Assembly (NCBI GenBank): GCA_036507955.1
Contig: DATCIH010000037.1
Span: 1 to 28,863 of the forward strand
Direction of reading: 5' to 3'
From: DATCIH01 sp036507955
GTDB lineage: Bacteria; Bacillota; Clostridia; Clostridiales; Clostridiaceae
DNA: 28,863 nt
Under the pieces are notes generated by a model. The model was not told where the DNA came from. It ran no database searches and saw nothing but the letters and a program-made list of their open reading frames with translations. Each line of letters starts with the position of its first letter. Within the stretch, counting starts at the first letter, position 1. The position numbers were made by a program, and so were the translations under genes. Positions 15,547-23,756 of this stretch are shown here, piece after piece.

Positions 15547-16044
15547 ATGTATTGCACTGAATGTGGCAAAGAAATGTCAAAAGAAGATGAATATTGTCCT
15601 TATTGTGGAAGTAAGGTAGATCTTTTATATAAGGAAAAGAATTTTTCAGACGTTAAAACTATTCAAGATCTACAAGTAAATAGTTTAGTTAAGGAAAATA
15701 ACCTTTCTAAGGACTATAAAGGTTGGAATTGGGGAGCTTTTCTTATTACACCAATATGGGGAGGTATAAATAATGTATATATAGCCTTTCTATGGTTTTT
15801 CCCTTTATTTACATTGCCTATGAGTATTATATTAGGAATTAAGGGCAACAAATGGGCTTGGCAAAATAGAATATGGGATAGCGAAGAAGAATTTGTATCC
15901 ACACAAAGGGGTATAACTAAAGCTTCTTTTGTTTTCATAGGACTTATTTTACTAATAATCGGGATTATTGCTTTTATTATACTTGTATACCCTAACTTGG
16001 TAGCACCCTTAAGACGGTACGATCCAAATGCAAATAATCTTTAA
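15547..16044 (+). CDS. Zinc-ribbon plus DUF2628-like membrane protein
   Basis: This 165-aa protein has an N-terminal zinc ribbon (Cys3, Cys6, Cys17, Cys20), a hydrophilic linker (about 25-57), then WNWGAFLITPIWGGINNVYI and two or three membrane segments to the end. The WNWGAFL...PIWG motif and the following GNKWAWQNR resemble DUF2628-type small membrane proteins with a Trp-rich N-terminal helix. An AGAAGGGG site precedes the ATG. Function unknown; it is the third protein here that starts MYC..CG and ends in a membrane domain, which suggests a shared zinc-ribbon module. Confidence 0.8.
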   Translation: MYCTECGKEMSKEDEYCPYCGSKVDLLYKEKNFSDVKTIQDLQVNSLVKENNLSKDYKGWNWGAFLITPIWGGINNVYIAFLWFFPLFTLPMSIILGIKGNKWAWQNRIWDSEEEFVSTQRGITKASFVFIGLILLIIGIIAFIILVYPNLVAPLRRYDPNANNL

Positions 16045-16080
16045 ATAATACGTTAATCTAGACTATCGGTCTAATATGAA

Positions 16081-16108
16081 CAGGGACATACCTCAAGGTG
16101 TGTCTCTG
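16081..16108. repeat. CAGGGACATACC hairpin, repeat family copy 1
   Basis: Twelve-base arms (16081-16092 and 16097-16108, two G-U pairs in plus-strand RNA) surround a TCAA loop. The arm sequence recurs at 28682 and 28811. It sits between convergent genes and may help stop transcription, though the first T-run begins only 12 bases later (16121). Confidence 0.6.
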
Positions 16109-16138
16109 GAATGAACAAACTTTTTTCGCTTTTTATAT

Positions 16139-17518
16139 TTACTTTTCTTCTAGCAACTTTTCACCTATCTTAACTACGTCTCCAGCTCCTACGGTGAGAA
16201 GAAGGTCACCTTCTTTGAGCTCGGTTTTTAAGTAATTCACAATGTCATTAAAGTCATGAAAGTTTAAGCAACTAACTCCCTTTTCCCTAAGTTTATCCCC
16301 TAGCATGTCAGAACTTACTTCCTTTGTGTCTATTTCTCTAGCAGCATATATATCTGCTAATATAAGTTTATCTACTAAATCAAAGGAATCAGTAAATTCC
16401 TCAAACAGTGCTATGGTTCTAGAATAGGTATGGGGCTGGAATACACAAATTATTCTTTTATGTGGATAAAGCTTTGCAGTTTTCAAGGCTGCTTTAATTT
16501 CAGTTGGGTGATGGGCATAATCATCTATTATGGTTACTCCTTTATAGGAGCCTTTTAGCTCAAATCTTTTATGGGTTCCACTATAGGAGGTTAACCCATT
16601 TTTTATGCTTTCCTTATCAAGCTTTAGGCATAAGGAAGCACATATGCTAGCTAGAGCATTTAATATATTATGCTCTCCTGGAACCTTTAATTTTATATCA
16701 AAGAACTTAACTCCTTTATTATATACTGTAAAATGGGCACAACCCATTTCATCAAAGGAAATTTCTCTTGCGGTTATATCTCCTTTAGTAAAGCCATAGG
16801 ATAAGGTGTTACATTTAGAAGCTTTAATTAGGGACAAAACTCTATCGTCTTCAGCGCAACCAATAAGATATCCATCCTCTGGTATAAGTTTCGAAAACTT
16901 AATAAAGGTTTGATTTATATCATCAATATCCTTGTAAAAATCTAAATGATCAGAATCTATATTTAGTATTATTCCTATGTAAGGATAAAACTTAAGAAAG
17001 GAAGCTTTATACTCACAGGCCTCCGCAATAAAATAAGAGCTTTTACCTACTCGGAAATTCCCGTCAATAGCATCTAATTCTCCACCTAACATTATAGTAG
17101 GATCTAATACACCTTGCAGTGCTATTAAGGATATCATGGAGGTAGTAGTAGTCTTCCCGTGGGTTCCTGATATAGCTATATTATATTTGAAATTTTTCAT
17201 AAGTAGGCCTAAAAATTCTGCTCTATCCATTACTGTTAGACCAAGTTCCCTTGCTTTTATAAGCTCTTTATTATCTTCTGAAACAGCAGCAGTATAAACA
17301 ACAAAACCCGCTTCGCGAACATTATCTTCATTATGGCCCAAATATATTTTTGCCCCATTTTCTTTTAATTTTTCAATTAGGGGTGAATTCCTCATATCTG
17401 ACCCAGAAACCTTATAATTATATTTTAATAATATCATGGCTAAGCCACTCATACTTATTCCGCCTATACCAATGAAATGTACAAATTTACCATTAGCCTT
17501 TATAAAACTAAATGACAC
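16139..17518 (-). CDS. murC: UDP-N-acetylmuramate--L-alanine ligase
   Basis: This 459-aa cytoplasmic ligase adds L-Ala to UDP-MurNAc using ATP, the first peptide step of peptidoglycan synthesis. It shows the N-terminal Rossmann motif FIGIGGISMSGLA (15-27), the ATP loop GTHGKTTTT (118-126), a central region with AEACEYKASF and the INIDSDHLDFYKD Mur motif, and a C-terminal domain with IDDYAHHPTEI and FQPHTYSRT. Length and motifs are normal for MurC. It is transcribed away from purR; a TATAAT -10-like box for it lies at 17557-17562 without a clear -35. The end of the gene has no strong terminator other than the repeat hairpin at 16081. Confidence 0.96.
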   Translation of the reverse strand: MSFSFIKANGKFVHFIGIGGISMSGLAMILLKYNYKVSGSDMRNSPLIEKLKENGAKIYLGHNEDNVREAGFVVYTAAVSEDNKELIKARELGLTVMDRAEFLGLLMKNFKYNIAISGTHGKTTTTSMISLIALQGVLDPTIMLGGELDAIDGNFRVGKSSYFIAEACEYKASFLKFYPYIGIILNIDSDHLDFYKDIDDINQTFIKFSKLIPEDGYLIGCAEDDRVLSLIKASKCNTLSYGFTKGDITAREISFDEMGCAHFTVYNKGVKFFDIKLKVPGEHNILNALASICASLCLKLDKESIKNGLTSYSGTHKRFELKGSYKGVTIIDDYAHHPTEIKAALKTAKLYPHKRIICVFQPHTYSRTIALFEEFTDSFDLVDKLILADIYAAREIDTKEVSSDMLGDKLREKGVSCLNFHDFNDIVNYLKTELKEGDLLLTVGAGDVVKIGEKLLEEK

Positions 17519-17614
17519 GATATCAACTCCTAAAATAAAATACTTAAACCTTCTTCATTATATACAACATGTCAATAAATAAAAACACCAAATTATCAAT
17601 TTAAGGAATAAAAA

Positions 17615-17725
17615 ATGAAAATTACCAATCTTTTTATAGATAGAAAAGTATTGCTAATTTGTCCATATAGGAATAAAATAGGAATAATATATGGCTTTAG
17701 AGCCATTATAGTTCGTATTTTGTAG
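17615..17725 (+). CDS. Possible 36-aa ORF coupled to purR
   Basis: An ATG with AAGGA seven bases upstream opens 36 codons rich in Ile and basic residues (begins MKITNLFIDRKVLLICPYRN). Its TAG stop overlaps the purR ribosome site, as in coupled genes. Against it, a good purR promoter lies inside it, so it would need an upstream promoter. It may be chance. Confidence 0.2.
   Translation: MKITNLFIDRKVLLICPYRNKIGIIYGFRAIIVRIL
17651..17679 (+). promoter_or_regulatory. Putative purR promoter
   Basis: TTGCTA (17651-17656) and TAAAAT (17674-17679) are spaced by 17 bases, about 55 bases before the purR start. Confidence 0.5.
17708..17720 (+). promoter_or_regulatory. PurBox-like half-site
   Basis: ATAGTTCGTATTT matches the reverse PurBox pattern AWWGTTCGGWWWT at 12 of 13 positions. 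It lies between the purR promoter and start codon, fitting autoregulation, but the usual second, inverted box is not visible. Confidence 0.35.
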
Positions 17726-17734
17726 GTGATAAGA

Positions 17735-18550
17735 ATGGAGAAATTTAGCAGAAATTCTAGAATAACTTGTATAACAAAAATACTTATTGAAAATCCCAAT
17801 AAGGTTATAAATCTTTACCATTTTACTGAAATGTTTAATTCAGCAAAGTCAACAATTAGTGAAGACTTATTGGTGGTGAGAGACACCTTAAGTAAATTTG
17901 GGATGGGAAGGATAGAGACTGTTCCAGGTGCAGCTGGAGGTATAAAGTTTATTAATGGTATATCTGAAGAAGAAAAACTGACATTTTTAGATAATTTAAG
18001 TACTAAGTTAATGGAAAATAATAGAATAATTCCAGGTAATTTTTTATATATGCTAGATATAATGTATAATCCGGAAATAATACACAAAGCTGGTCTTATT
18101 TTAGCTTCCAGTTTTGATAAGCTAAACCCAGATTATATATTAACTGTAGAAACAAAGGGTATACCCCTAGCTTATGAGGTGGCAAGATTATTAGGTATAC
18201 AGTTAATTATTGTAAGGAGGGATAGCAAAGTAACAGAAGGTCCTACTGTAAGTATAAATTATGTTTCTGGATCAACAAAAAGAATACAAACCATGTCCTT
18301 GTCGAAAAGAGCATTAAAAAAGAATAGTGGTTGTATATTTATAGATGATTTTATGAAGGCTGGTGGTACAGCCTTAGGCATTATAGATCTTTTGAAGGAA
18401 TTTGAAAGTGAAGTATTAGGTATAGGAGTTTTGGTAGATAGCTTTGAAGCACCTAAAAAGCTTGTACACAATTATGTATCTTTGATTCAATTCAATGGAG
18501 TTGGGGAAGATGGTAGAGGAATATTGAAGCCAACACCTGAATTAGATTAA
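17735..18550 (+). CDS. purR: Pur operon repressor PurR
   Basis: This 271-aa DNA-binding repressor of purine genes has an N-terminal winged helix (about 1-72) and a phosphoribosyltransferase-like domain that binds PRPP as effector. The PRPP loop is CIFIDDFMKAGGTALG (about 205-220). The conserved MLDIMYNPEIIHKAG linker and the flexible loop TEGPTVSINYVSGS are as in Bacillus subtilis PurR. ATG 17735 is five bases behind AGGTGA; a GTG at 17726 in frame overlaps that site. It precedes spoVG, glmU and prs, an order conserved in Firmicutes and logical because prs makes PRPP. Confidence 0.95.
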   Translation: MEKFSRNSRITCITKILIENPNKVINLYHFTEMFNSAKSTISEDLLVVRDTLSKFGMGRIETVPGAAGGIKFINGISEEEKLTFLDNLSTKLMENNRIIPGNFLYMLDIMYNPEIIHKAGLILASSFDKLNPDYILTVETKGIPLAYEVARLLGIQLIIVRRDSKVTEGPTVSINYVSGSTKRIQTMSLSKRALKKNSGCIFIDDFMKAGGTALGIIDLLKEFESEVLGIGVLVDSFEAPKKLVHNYVSLIQFNGVGEDGRGILKPTPELD

Positions 18551-18603
18551 ATTTTTGTAGAATTACATATTTTTTCAAATTTTTAAATATTTTTTTCAAA
18601 AAA

Positions 18604-18632
18604 GCAGGAAAAAGACAAATTATAGAGAATAA
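18604..18632 (+). promoter_or_regulatory. Sigma-H promoter of spoVG
   Basis: GCAGGAAAA (18604-18612) and AGAGAATAA (18624-18632), spaced by 11 bases, fit the Bacillus sigma-H consensus RnAGGAwWW / RnnGAATWW at every defined position. spoVG is the classic sigma-H gene. No good vegetative -35 is seen here. Confidence 0.7.
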
Positions 18633-18666
18633 TATACTACAAAGCAACTTTGAGGAGGATTTTAGA

Positions 18667-18993
18667 ATGGAAATTACAGATGTAAGAGTTAGAAAAATTG
18701 CTGCGGAGGGCAAGATGAAGGCTATTGTTTCTGTAACCTTTGACAATGAATTTGTTGTTCATGATATAAAGGTTATTGAGGGTCAAAACGGTCTTTTTAT
18801 AGCTATGCCTAGTAGAAAAACTCCGGATGGAGAATTTAAAGATATAGCACATCCTATAAATACTCAGACCAGAGAAAAGATCCAAAAATACATACTAGAT
18901 GAATACGAAAAAGTAAGAAGTGATGAGCCAGTTGCAATTCCTGTTGTACAAGCAGTTGTAGAAACTGTTGCAGAGGTTGATGTAGAAGAATAA
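18667..18993 (+). CDS. spoVG: Septation/sporulation regulator SpoVG
   Basis: This 108-aa protein matches SpoVG throughout: it opens MEITDVRVRKI, has the conserved core EFVVHDIKVIEGQNGLFIAM (about 36-55) and PSRKTPDGEFKDIAHPI, and ends in a variable acidic Val-rich tail (about 85-108). SpoVG is a small nucleic-acid-binding protein affecting septation, sporulation and virulence or capsule genes in Firmicutes. A GAGGAGG site precedes the ATG, a sigma-H-type promoter lies upstream, and an intrinsic terminator begins at its stop codon, so it is mainly a single-gene transcript. Confidence 0.97.
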   Translation: MEITDVRVRKIAAEGKMKAIVSVTFDNEFVVHDIKVIEGQNGLFIAMPSRKTPDGEFKDIAHPINTQTREKIQKYILDEYEKVRSDEPVAIPVVQAVVETVAEVDVEE

Positions 18994-19020
18994 AAAGGAG
19001 CTAATGCTCCTTTTTATTTT
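18992..19020 (+). terminator. spoVG terminator
   Basis: A 10-bp stem (AAAAAGGAGC 18992-19001 with GCTCCTTTTT 19006-19015) and TAAT loop start inside the spoVG stop codon and end in a T-run. Confidence 0.88.
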
Positions 19021-19063
19021 GCATAAAATTTGAAGTATTAACATAACTTGAAATATTATTAGG

Positions 19064-19092
19064 TTGAAATTTTTAATAGTATAAAATATAAT
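19064..19092 (+). promoter_or_regulatory. glmU-prs promoter
   Basis: TTGAAA (19064-19069) and a perfect TATAAT (19087-19092) with a 17-base spacer lie 32 bases before the glmU start. This is the best vegetative promoter in the window. Confidence 0.75.
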
Positions 19093-19123
19093 AAAAGAGG
19101 ATTTTTAGTTAAGAGGTGAATTT

Positions 19124-20497
19124 ATGTATAGTTGTGCAATTATTCTAGCGGCGGGTGAAGGTAAGAGAATGAAATCTACTTTACCTAAAGTACTACATAA
19201 GATATGCGGTAAGGAATTAGTGAACCATGTGATTGATACGATGAGAACAGCTGGTATTTCAGAGGTAGGATTAGTCGTAGGTAAGGGTGCTAAATTAGTA
19301 AAGGAAGCAACAAGTTCTAGGCAAGTAGATTATTTTTATCAAGAAAATCAATTAGGAACAGGCGATGCAGTAAAGTCTGCAAGGCAGTTTTTAGAGGGTA
19401 AAAATGGAGTTGTCGCTATATTTACCGGGGATGCCCCCTTAATTAGGAAAGAAACAATGCTTAGCATACTTGACAAGCATATTAATGAAAAAAATAGTGG
19501 AACTATTTTGACTTCCGTTATGAAAGACCCAGGAAAGTATGGAAGAATTATAAGAGATGTTCAGGGGAATGTAGAAAAAATTGTTGAATTTAAGGATTGC
19601 AAAGGTACTGAAGCGGAGGTAAAGGAAATTAATTCGGGAATGTATTGCTTTGATATCCCTGCTCTTTTAGATTCTTTAGATAAGATTACAAATGATAACG
19701 CTCAAAAGGAATATTATCTTACAGACTGTATAGGTATATTAAAAAAGAAAGGCTTAAAGATTGGAGCAATGAGCACTGAATATGAAGAGACGCTCGGCGT
19801 AAATTCTAGGCTTGATTTAGCAGAGGCAGAGGAAGTACTAAGAAAAAGAATTAATATAAGCCATATGGAAAATGGGGTTACAATAATTGACCCCAAAGCT
19901 ACTTATATAGATAGTCAGGTTGAAATTGCAGCGGATACAATTATATATCCTGGAAATTTTCTTCAAGGCAGGACTATAATAGGGGAGGGCTCGGTACTTT
20001 ACCCAAATTCAAGAATAGAGAACAGTACTATAGGTAAAAAGGTTGTTATTCAGAGCTCAGTTATTATTGATAGTAAAATTGGAGATGGAACAACTGTTGG
20101 TCCCTATGCTTATATAAGGCCAGAATCACTTATAGGAGAAAATGTAAAAATAGGAGATTTTGTTGAAATAAAAAAATCTACAATTGGGAACAATACGAAG
20201 GTTGCTCATCTCACGTATATAGGGGACGCAGAGGTAGGCACCGGATGTAACTTTGGATGTGGCACTGTGATAGTTAACTATGATGGTGTAAAAAAGCATA
20301 AGACAATAATAGGAGATAATAGCTTTATAGGATGTAATACTAATTTAGTAGCTCCCGTTGAAGTTGAAGCTAATACCTATATAGCGGCTGGTTCAACTAT
20401 TACTAAAAAGGTTTTGAAGGGTTCACTTTCTATAGCAAGAGCCAGACAGATCAATATTGAAGGCTGGGTTGAAAAAAAAGGTTTACTAAAGAAATAA
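19124..20497 (+). CDS. glmU: Bifunctional GlcNAc-1-P uridyltransferase / GlcN-1-P acetyltransferase
   Basis: This 457-aa enzyme makes UDP-GlcNAc for peptidoglycan and other envelope polymers. The N-terminal pyrophosphorylase domain has LAAGEGKRM (8-16) with downstream PKVLHKI, QLGTGDAV and FTGDAPL. The C-terminal half (from about residue 250) is a left-handed beta helix of hexapeptide repeats with the acetyltransferase segment KVAHLTYIGDAEVG, its probable catalytic His (near 366), and NFGCGTVIVNYDG. Length is normal. It starts behind AAGAGGTG and is followed after 22 bases by prs, forming an operon conserved in Firmicutes (gcaD-prs in Bacillus). Confidence 0.97.
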   Translation: MYSCAIILAAGEGKRMKSTLPKVLHKICGKELVNHVIDTMRTAGISEVGLVVGKGAKLVKEATSSRQVDYFYQENQLGTGDAVKSARQFLEGKNGVVAIFTGDAPLIRKETMLSILDKHINEKNSGTILTSVMKDPGKYGRIIRDVQGNVEKIVEFKDCKGTEAEVKEINSGMYCFDIPALLDSLDKITNDNAQKEYYLTDCIGILKKKGLKIGAMSTEYEETLGVNSRLDLAEAEEVLRKRINISHMENGVTIIDPKATYIDSQVEIAADTIIYPGNFLQGRTIIGEGSVLYPNSRIENSTIGKKVVIQSSVIIDSKIGDGTTVGPYAYIRPESLIGENVKIGDFVEIKKSTIGNNTKVAHLTYIGDAEVGTGCNFGCGTVIVNYDGVKKHKTIIGDNSFIGCNTNLVAPVEVEANTYIAAGSTITKKVLKGSLSIARARQINIEGWVEKKGLLKK

Positions 20498-20519
20498 ATA
20501 AATGTGTGGAGGTTATTTA

Positions 20520-21479
20520 ATGATAACTCATGGTAAGAATATAAAAATATTTGCAGGTAACGCTCATCCCCAATTGGCAAAGGAAATCGCTGAAATACTT
20601 GGTGTTCCACTTGGAAATTCAAAAGTTGGTACTTTTAGCGATGGAGAAATATCTCTTGATATTAATGAAACAGTAAGAGGAACAGATGCATTTATTATTC
20701 AATCTACAAATGCACCAGTGAATGACAATTTAATGGAACTTTTAATAATGATTGATGCCTTTAAGCGAGCATCAGCAGGGAGAATTACTGCGGTAATGCC
20801 ATATTACGGTTATGCAAGGCAGGATCGTAAAGCTAAATCAAGAGATCCAATTACTGCCAAACTGGTGGCTGATTTAATAACAGCAGCTGGAGCTGACAGA
20901 ATTCTTACCATGGACTTACATGCTCCTCAGATACAAGGTTATTTTAATATACCTTTAGATCATTTATTGGGAGCTACTATATTATCCAAATATTTTATAC
21001 AAAAGGGCTTTCAGGATAGGGAGGATGTTGTAGTAATATCTCCAGATTTAGGAAGTGTTACTAGAGCAAGAAAATTTGCAGACAAATTGCATGCTTCTAT
21101 TGCAATAATTGACAAGAGGAGACCAAAAGCTAATATTTCTGAAGTAATGAATGTAATTGGTGAAGTAAAGGGGAAAACCTGTATACTGGTAGATGATCTA
21201 ATAGATACTGCAGGAACTATATGTAATGGTACTAATGCACTTATAAAGCTTGGTGCTATTGATGTTTATGCTTGTTGTACTCATTCGGTTTTATCAGGAC
21301 CAGCTATAGAAAGAATTGAAGGATCTCCAATTAAAGAACTGGTAATGCTTAATACTATTGCGCTTCCAAAGAAAAAGCAAATAAACAAGATTAAAGTTAT
21401 TTCTGTTGCTCCTATGTTTGCTGAAGCCATAAGAAGAATATATGCAGATACATCAATAAGTAAGCTTTTCGAAGACTAA
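20520..21479 (+). CDS. prs: Ribose-phosphate pyrophosphokinase
   Basis: This 319-aa enzyme forms PRPP from ribose-5-phosphate and ATP for purine, pyrimidine, His and Trp synthesis. Visible motifs are the start KIFAGNAHPQLA, the ATP region MPYYGYARQDRK, the metal/phosphate site DLHAPQIQGYF, the flexible-loop PDLGSVTRARKFA and the PRPP loop CILVDDLIDTAGT. ATG 20520 is seven bases behind GGAGG and gives the usual family length; an in-frame ATG at 20502 lies before that site. It is cotranscribed with glmU and ended by a strong hairpin. Confidence 0.97.
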   Translation: MITHGKNIKIFAGNAHPQLAKEIAEILGVPLGNSKVGTFSDGEISLDINETVRGTDAFIIQSTNAPVNDNLMELLIMIDAFKRASAGRITAVMPYYGYARQDRKAKSRDPITAKLVADLITAAGADRILTMDLHAPQIQGYFNIPLDHLLGATILSKYFIQKGFQDREDVVVISPDLGSVTRARKFADKLHASIAIIDKRRPKANISEVMNVIGEVKGKTCILVDDLIDTAGTICNGTNALIKLGAIDVYACCTHSVLSGPAIERIEGSPIKELVMLNTIALPKKKQINKIKVISVAPMFAEAIRRIYADTSISKLFED

Positions 21480-21506
21480 TTTTAATATTGTGCAAATTTC
21501 TACCAT

Positions 21507-21549
21507 GTGCTATTGTATTAGGTATAAATACGATAGCACGATTTTTTTT
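21507..21549 (+). terminator. Intrinsic terminator after prs
   Basis: A 13-bp stem (21507-21519 with 21527-21539, one G-U pair), seven-base loop and T8 run (21542-21549). The T-run directly touches the GGAGG of the next gene. Confidence 0.88.
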
Positions 21550-21560
21550 GGAGGTTAAAA

Positions 21561-22247
21561 ATGGAGGGTTCTATTGCAAAGGTATTGATTGTAGATGACG
21601 ATGTAAACATTTGCGAAGTTATTAAGATGTATCTTGAAAGTTCGGGTTATGCAACTAGAATATGTAATGATGGTAATACTGCACTAAGTATGTTTCTAGA
21701 CTATAAACCAGATATAGTTTTACTTGATATTATGCTACCTCATATTGATGGTATTGATGTATTAAAAGAAATAAGAAGAGATCATAAAACACCAATTATT
21801 ATGATTTCCGCAAAGGGAGAAACCTTTGATAGGGTTTTAGGACTTGAATTAGGTGCAGATGATTATATTGTTAAACCCTTTGAGCCTAAGGAGCTTGTAG
21901 CTAGAGTAAAGGCAGTGTTACGACGAATAAATCAGGATAATGATGATCAAGAAGCTTTAAGTTTTGAAGAATTGATTATTGATGCCAAGTCTTATAATGT
22001 TATATATATGGGAGAGGAAATAAAGATGCCTCCTAAGGAATTTGAATTACTTTACTATTTAGCAAGTAATAAAAACAGAGTATTTACAAGAGAGCAACTT
22101 TTATGCGAGGTTTGGGGATATGATTACCCAGGAGACTCTAGAACTGTTGATGTACATGTAAAAAGACTAAGAGAAAAACTTCAAGGTGAAACAAATTGGC
22201 TTATTGAGACAGTATGGGGTGTAGGATATAAGTTTGAGGTGAAGTAA
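21561..22247 (+). CDS. OmpR/PhoB-family response regulator
   Basis: This 228-aa DNA-binding regulator has a receiver domain (about 5-120) with acidic Asp12-14, phosphoacceptor Asp56 in DIVLLDIMLP, the conserved Ser/Thr switch in IIMISAKGE and Lys in IVKPFEPKEL. A C-terminal winged helix (about 130-228) carries PPKEFELLYYLASN and the recognition region SRTVDVHVKRLREKL. GGAGG lies six bases before the ATG. Its partner kinase starts one base after its stop codon. There is no room for a promoter between the prs terminator and this gene. Confidence 0.95.
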   Translation: MEGSIAKVLIVDDDVNICEVIKMYLESSGYATRICNDGNTALSMFLDYKPDIVLLDIMLPHIDGIDVLKEIRRDHKTPIIMISAKGETFDRVLGLELGADDYIVKPFEPKELVARVKAVLRRINQDNDDQEALSFEELIIDAKSYNVIYMGEEIKMPPKEFELLYYLASNKNRVFTREQLLCEVWGYDYPGDSRTVDVHVKRLREKLQGETNWLIETVWGVGYKFEVK

Positions 22248-22248
22248 T

Positions 22249-23721
22249 ATGGGCGTAGGATTCTTCTTAAAGGAAATATTCTTAAGAATGACAAAAAAAG
22301 GAGTATATATAAAGATTGTAGTGTCGTTTGCCGCGGTTATTATTATAAGTTTTATTATGACAGCAGTCTTTTTATCCTATTGGTTTCAATCCTACTTTAT
22401 TGTAGCGAAGGACAAGCAATTAAATCAAATGTCAGATAAGATAAAGATAGATGTGATTAACTATTATTCAGAACTAAATGACTCTATAACTAATCTTGAT
22501 GAGCTCCAAAGCATGATAGATTTTGTAGGTAAAGCAACAGAATCTTATATATGGATAGTGGATACAAATGGTTTTAGGTATGCTAGATCTAATGATAATA
22601 AAAATAATGACAGTATTCAAGGTCAATTAACTGATAAGCAGCTTGAGTCTCTTCGAAGTAATAAATTTGTGCAAGAGGAAGGTGCGTTTCCTGGTGAATA
22701 CTTATCCACTACACATTCATATATGATACCAATATTTAGTAATAGTGATACAGTGTTTTATGGTGCTATAATAATGAATACAGACAGTAAGGACATTAAG
22801 GCACCTTTGACGGTTGTATATAAAATAATATGGATGTGTGCAATTGCTGCAATTCTAGTATGTGGCGTTTTAGTATATTTCTTAACGCAGTTTATCATAA
22901 TAAAACCTATAAGAGAAATAAATTATATAGCAGGTAAATTATCTCAAGGGGAAGTTGATAAAAGAGTTAGCATTAATTCTAGAGATGAAATTGGAGAACT
23001 GGCAAATTCCTTTAATATTATGGCAGATTCCTTAGAAGCAGTAGATATGCACAGAAAGGATTTTATATCTAATGTATCTCATGAATTAAGATCTCCAATA
23101 ACCTCTATAAAGGGTTTTATAGGAGGAATTCTAGATGGAGTTATTCCAAAAGATAGGGAAGAATACTATTTAAAAGTAACCTATGAGGAAATACAAAGAC
23201 TCACTAGATTAGTTAATGACCTATTGGATTTATCTACTATTGAATCAGGAAAGTTCACTCTTAAGATTAAACAAATAGAGATAAATGAGCTTATAAGGCT
23301 AAGTATAATAAAGTTCGAAAATAAGATAAAAGAGAAGAAAGTAAATGTGGAGGTTATGCTTACAGAGGATGATATATACACTTTAGGTGATAAAGATAGG
23401 ATAGTTCAGGTTATAACTAATCTTATTGACAATTCCGTAAAGTATGTCAGTATAGGTGGTAATATAAAAATTAATACTAAACCTAAGGGAGATAAAATTT
23501 TAGTTTCTATATTCAATGATGGGCCTCACATACCAGAAAAGGATATATTACATATTTGGGATAGATTCTATAGGGCGGACAAAGCAAGGTCATCTAAGTC
23601 AAGCACAGGGCTTGGACTTCCCATAGTTAGAAATATATTAACACAACATGGAGAAGACATTTGGGTTGAAAATATTCCTGAAAAAGGCGTTAACTTTACC
23701 TTTACATTAAAGAGAATTTAG
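22249..23721 (+). CDS. Membrane sensor histidine kinase
   Basis: This 490-aa kinase has membrane segments at about 21-46 and 188-216 flanking an extracellular sensor domain (about 47-187) of PAS/Cache-like appearance (ESYIWIVDTNGFRYARS). A HAMP linker (about 217-268), the dimerisation/phosphoacceptor helix NVSHELRSPITSIKGF with His278, and an ATPase domain with N-box VITNLIDNSVKY and G-box STGLGLPIVRNIL follow. It should phosphorylate the adjacent regulator. The signal is unknown. Gene organisation (regulator, kinase, HtrA-like protein) recalls envelope-stress systems such as CssRS/HtrA or CiaRH/HtrA, but homology to these is not claimed. Confidence 0.95.
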   Translation: MGVGFFLKEIFLRMTKKGVYIKIVVSFAAVIIISFIMTAVFLSYWFQSYFIVAKDKQLNQMSDKIKIDVINYYSELNDSITNLDELQSMIDFVGKATESYIWIVDTNGFRYARSNDNKNNDSIQGQLTDKQLESLRSNKFVQEEGAFPGEYLSTTHSYMIPIFSNSDTVFYGAIIMNTDSKDIKAPLTVVYKIIWMCAIAAILVCGVLVYFLTQFIIIKPIREINYIAGKLSQGEVDKRVSINSRDEIGELANSFNIMADSLEAVDMHRKDFISNVSHELRSPITSIKGFIGGILDGVIPKDREEYYLKVTYEEIQRLTRLVNDLLDLSTIESGKFTLKIKQIEINELIRLSIIKFENKIKEKKVNVEVMLTEDDIYTLGDKDRIVQVITNLIDNSVKYVSIGGNIKINTKPKGDKILVSIFNDGPHIPEKDILHIWDRFYRADKARSSKSSTGLGLPIVRNILTQHGEDIWVENIPEKGVNFTFTLKRI

Positions 23722-23756
23722 TTAGATCTACTGTTATATCTGGAGGTGGATTTCTA

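Noticed and set aside
18551..18600. Possible terminator after purR
   Set aside because: There are A- and T-runs but no stable stem.
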